This document shows, piece by piece, positions 55,720-58,214 of a DNA stretch of 58,214 nt (its first letter is position 1; each line of letters begins with the position of its first letter). Both the position numbers and the translations under genes were made by a program. The stretch covers positions 1 through 58,214 of the forward strand of contig JAGFJG010000096.1 in assembly GCA_024102915.1 (NCBI GenBank), in the 5' to 3' direction. This DNA comes from Caldilineales bacterium (GTDB taxonomy: Bacteria; Chloroflexota; Anaerolineae; J102). The notes below the pieces were generated by a model that worked only from the letters and a program-made list of their open reading frames with translations, made no database searches and was not told where the DNA came from.

Positions 55720-55756
55720 AAAAAGCGACCTGTTTGTAAAGGTCGCTTTTTCCATA
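55720..55756 (+). terminator. Intrinsic terminator after the LysM-CAP gene
   Basis: AAAAAGCGACCT pairs with AGGTCGCTTTTT across GTTTGTAA. The A- and T-runs would let it serve both strands. The rest of the gap towards galE holds CGACGATGGACGACGGTCGA-like short repeats and no gene. Confidence 0.88.
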
Positions 55757-55914
55757 ATCAGAAGGCGTAATGAAATCCGAAGTTTTATTCTCGACGATGG
55801 ACGACGGTCGATAGGCGATGGGTCACAGTGTCGCCTTTGTATTCGCCGCCGTTCAACATCAATGGCCTATCGTCAATTGTTAAACAAAAGTAGTGGTTTC
55901 AAGGTGACGATAGT

Positions 55915-56907
55915 TCAATAGTCGTAACCATTGGGGTGGGCGGAATGCCAGCGCCAATCGGATTCGATGATGGTGCGCAGATCGTGGTGTGGCTGCCATC
56001 CAAGCAAATCCTGGGCATGGGTGATATCGGCAAAGATGCGGGCGGGATCGCCTTGTCGTCGGGGGCCAATCTGAATCTCAAAATCGAGGCCAGTGACCTC
56101 TTGCACCATATCGATGATTTCAAAATTGCTGACGCCATAGCCCATGCCCAAATTGAACGCCTCGCTCTCGCCGTTGTTCCAAAGATATTCCAGGGCGGCG
56201 ATATGCGCGTTCGCCAGATCCTCGACATGGATATAGTCGCGAATGCAGGAGCCATCGGGTGTGGGATAATCGTCGCCAAAGAGGGTAAAGGTTGGGCGTT
56301 GGCCCAACAAATACTTTATCAGGCTGGGGATGATGCGGATGGCGGGGTCATAGGCGTCACCGATACGGCCGTCCAGACTGGAGCCAGCGGCATTGAAATA
56401 GCGCAGGGCCACCGACCGAATTGTCCTGGTGACGCCATACCAATGAATGGCCTGTTCGGCCATCAGTTTGGAAGCGCCGTAGACGCTTTCGGGCTTTAAG
56501 GGCGCTGTTTCCTTCACTGGTACGGCGTCCGGGGTTCCATAGACGGCGCAAGTGGAGGAAAACACGATGTGCTGCACCCCGGCCTCGGTCATTGCGTCCA
56601 AAAGATTGACGCACCCCTGCACGTTGTTCTGAAAGTACTTTCCCGGACCCCGCATCGATTCGTTGGGTTCCACGTGAGCGGCGAAGTGGATGACGCCATC
56701 GATATGAGGGTATTCGGCAAACACAGCACGGATGTCCGCCTGTGAGAGCAGGTTGCCGGTAATGACGGGCGCGCCGTTAACAGCCTGGCGATGACCTTTG
56801 ATCAGGTCGTCGAAGACGATGACATCCAGACCACGGCGTTGCAAGGCCCGCACCGTGTGCGAGCCGATATAGCCACAGCCGCCGCTTACAAATACTCGTT
56901 TTGCCAC
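55915..56907 (-). CDS. galE: UDP-glucose 4-epimerase GalE
   Basis: A 330-residue extended SDR. It shows the NAD loop VSGGCGYIGSH at 7-17, FDDLIKGHR, the VIHFAAHVEPNES block, the catalytic serine/threonine in IVFSSTCAVYG and YGASK with the tyrosine and lysine near 147-151. The C-terminal DPARIFADITHAQDLLGWQP is typical of GalE. It interconverts UDP-glucose and UDP-galactose for glycan synthesis. The start is GTG with only a weak TAGG ribosome binding site. Confidence 0.95.
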   Translation of the reverse strand: MAKRVFVSGGCGYIGSHTVRALQRRGLDVIVFDDLIKGHRQAVNGAPVITGNLLSQADIRAVFAEYPHIDGVIHFAAHVEPNESMRGPGKYFQNNVQGCVNLLDAMTEAGVQHIVFSSTCAVYGTPDAVPVKETAPLKPESVYGASKLMAEQAIHWYGVTRTIRSVALRYFNAAGSSLDGRIGDAYDPAIRIIPSLIKYLLGQRPTFTLFGDDYPTPDGSCIRDYIHVEDLANAHIAALEYLWNNGESEAFNLGMGYGVSNFEIIDMVQEVTGLDFEIQIGPRRQGDPARIFADITHAQDLLGWQPHHDLRTIIESDWRWHSAHPNGYDY

Positions 56908-57117
56908 TAGATAAACCTACGCGTGACTTCCGTCGCACACACGTTCGCTCCACACACATGGAGGCTACTGCAAATCGGTATCAGCCGGATCAGGTCATCG
57001 ATAATGCCTTGTCACCGATACGCTCTCCAACTCCACATATTATGTCTGTGTTTCGAGGATGTATGTCTACAATAGGGTGTCAGTGGCAGATGGTAAATTG
57101 GAGTCTATCGACTCTTC

Positions 57118-57645
57118 TCATATACAAGAGCCCGAACCTGTCGTAACACACGTATTCTCACCCGCACCACTTTTCTTGCAACAGCCAGAGGCACATTCGT
57201 TACTAGTCGTACACGACTCACCAAGCGGCAAATTCGTTGCCGCTTGTGCTGCCGTCGGCGCTACCAATGTATACACCACCGGCAGGAGCGCCGCCCCACC
57301 GATCCATTTGAGCGCCTGCCGCCGGGTGATGCCAACAGGGGTGGACGGGATGGTTACTTCGCCGTCCAGCAGGTGAGCTTTTTGTAATCGATCAAGCGAG
57401 AGCCACAACACCGGTTCCGCCTGCTCGACTGAGAGGTTGAGATGAGTTGCCAGCCGTTCGGTCATGGCGGCGGTACTGGTTTTGCCATCGCACCAGCGCC
57501 ACACCAGGGCGGCGGTGTGATTCAGCGAATGGGCTTTGTGGAGTTTCAGGTCATAAACGACAACTTCGTCGTATATTTCCTGGACGGCCACTTCGTCGGG
57601 CGAACAACGAGTGGCGGGGTAGTAGTAATGGACCTTGGACGACAT
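57118..57645 (-). CDS. PqqD/RRE-like domain fused to a Tat-type signal and a six-cysteine peptide
   Basis: A 175-residue protein in three parts. Residues 20-95 match the PqqD/RiPP recognition element fold: VVVYDLKLHKAHSLNHTAAL, VWRWCDG, then helices ending in LDRLQKAHLLDG. Residues 106-135 are an internal Tat-like signal: TRRQALK at 107-113, a hydrophobic core and an AQA cleavage site. The last 40 residues carry six cysteines (145, 151, 155, 156, 166, 174; spacing 5-3-0-9-7). The order C-C-CC-C-C resembles knottins but is not diagnostic. PqqD domains bind leader peptides for modifying enzymes; here such a domain precedes a peptide that looks exported. No radical-SAM or peptidase gene lies in the window. 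Confidence 0.75.
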   Translation of the reverse strand: MSSKVHYYYPATRCSPDEVAVQEIYDEVVVYDLKLHKAHSLNHTAALVWRWCDGKTSTAAMTERLATHLNLSVEQAEPVLWLSLDRLQKAHLLDGEVTIPSTPVGITRRQALKWIGGAALLPVVYTLVAPTAAQAATNLPLGESCTTSNECASGCCKKSGAGENTCVTTGSGSCI

Positions 57646-57872
57646 ATGCGGTTAGAAGAGGGAGTAGTTATTGAACTGACGCGTGCAGCGGCGTGCAACG
57701 AGTTTTGGGCGTAGCAATACAGTCGTAAATGGCATAGAAAGAGGTTGAATACGAATCCATCTTGAGGCTTCCTCGCCTCGACACGATCTGATGACAAAAA
57801 ACTGGTTCGATCGCGTAAATCGGTGCAAGCCCACACTCTATTCTACGCTCACTATGCGGTTATTTCTTGAAC

Positions 57873-57900
57873 ATTGTACCAGAAAGTAATATTAGTTCAA
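57873..57900 (-). promoter_or_regulatory. Candidate promoter of the PqqD-fusion gene
   Basis: Read on the minus strand, TTGAAC and TACAAT are 16 bases apart. The predicted leader to the gene start is about 220 bases. Confidence 0.5.
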
Positions 57901-57965
57901 GACATATCGCTAAATGTTTGGAAACCGAAATACCCCGTTCACCATAATGGTTTTTCGCCTTTCGC

Positions 57966-57995
57966 GAGAGAGTGTAAACTTCGTTCTGTAATTTC
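57966..57995. mobile_element. Probable left end of the IS256-family element
   Basis: GAGAGAGTGTAAACTTCGTT resembles the terminal inverted repeats of IS256-family elements, which often contain GTGTAAACTT. It lies about 65 bases before the transposase ribosome binding site. The right end is outside the window, so the repeat cannot be confirmed. Confidence 0.5.
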
Positions 57996-58057
57996 AAGGC
58001 AGTAGGTCATGGTGTATCCTCTGGTGACCAATCAAATCACTAGCAAGGAGCACAGCC

Positions 58058-58214
58058 ATGACCTACGAGCAGAATTGTACCTTACCACCAGCCCTAATAG
58101 AAGCGATTGCCGAGCAAGGCCTGGAGATACTGCCGGAACTGATCCAGGTCGTGATCAATCAGGCCATGATAATGGAACGCCAGCGCTATTTGCAGGCCGG
58201 TCCCTACGAGCGAA
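58058..58214 (+). CDS. IS256-family transposase, 5' part
   Basis: The first 52 codons of a mutator/IS256-type DDE transposase. The opening (LPPALIEAIAEQGLEILPEL, then MERQRYLQAGPYER) is the conserved N-terminal helix region of this family. AAGGAG lies eight bases before the ATG. The gene is cut by the window edge. Confidence 0.85.
   Translation, partial: MTYEQNCTLPPALIEAIAEQGLEILPELIQVVINQAMIMERQRYLQAGPYER

Larger units (their letters stand above)
57646..58057. other. 412-bp region between the PqqD-fusion gene and the IS element
   Basis: AT-richer than its surroundings. It contains a minus-strand promoter candidate, a small GAGGC-ttcctc-GCCTC hairpin near 57764 and the probable left end of the IS256-type element. 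Short open frames here have no recognisable content. Confidence 0.5.

Noticed and set aside
57546..57836. 96-codon minus-strand frame overlapping the start of the PqqD-fusion gene
   Set aside because: No ribosome binding site and no domain; the overlapping PqqD frame is clearly coding.

Overview
The window looks like a chromosomal segment of a Chloroflexota bacterium, most likely from the Anaerolineae/Caldilineae side. This rests on gene style, not on a marker gene. It has lipoproteins and surface proteins with Thr/Pro linkers, LysM proteins, secreted proteins ending in LPL/LPM-type tails, stand-alone BTAD/NB-ARC/TPR regulators, a baeRF-type release-factor homologue and direct PLP synthesis by PdxS/PdxT. 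GC content is fairly high. I see no rRNA, tRNA or CRISPR array. Each edge carries a cut gene: an unidentified one on the left and an IS256-family transposase on the right.

Left third (0.3-16.6 kb), mostly housekeeping. A minus-strand run reads pdxS, a four-helix-bundle gene, pdxT, a PNPOx-fold flavoprotein, truD, a LON-domain protein, a metallophosphoesterase and a ParB-like protein. Next come RNase J and a tight tsaE-tsaB-rimI-udg operon. The plus strand then carries a flippase-like membrane protein, a second phosphoesterase, a DUF4349 lipoprotein with a clear terminator, and a lysoplasmalogenase-SDR-aldo/keto reductase set.

Middle (16.6-31.2 kb), regulatory and accessory. A 1135-residue SARP/AfsR-like regulator is divergent from a second ParB-like gene. 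The gap between them holds helically phased CGAAACG-type repeats like SARP operators. A 1365-residue secreted protein follows, with a metzincin zinc motif. A type I restriction-modification locus is ordered hsdR, vapB-like, vapC, hsdS, hsdM, with a toxin-antitoxin pair inside it and a relic of an hsdR 3' end just before hsdS.

Right-middle (31.2-42.8 kb). A translationally coupled CotH-kinase/lamin-tail protein, VTC-domain protein and DUF4956 membrane protein are followed by two overlapping glycerophosphodiesterase paralogues. Each paralogue lacks a different active-site residue. A repeat-bearing secreted protein is then divergent from an Rbs-type sugar ABC transporter (binding lipoprotein, double ATPase, permease) with a terminator-attenuator after the first gene.

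Right end (43-58.2 kb). SurE overlaps a sensor-kinase homologue that lacks the phospho-acceptor histidine. Then come a LysM lipoprotein, a band-7 protein, a baeRF-like protein with an unusual leader, a CBM9-like anchored protein, ClpC, a NUDIX hydrolase, PsuG, a LysM-CAP protein and GalE. The most unusual single gene follows: a PqqD/RRE-like domain fused to a Tat-type signal and a short six-cysteine peptide. I regard this gene, the phased SARP-like sites, the complementary GDPD pair and the CotH-VTC-DUF4956 cluster as the best leads for something undescribed.
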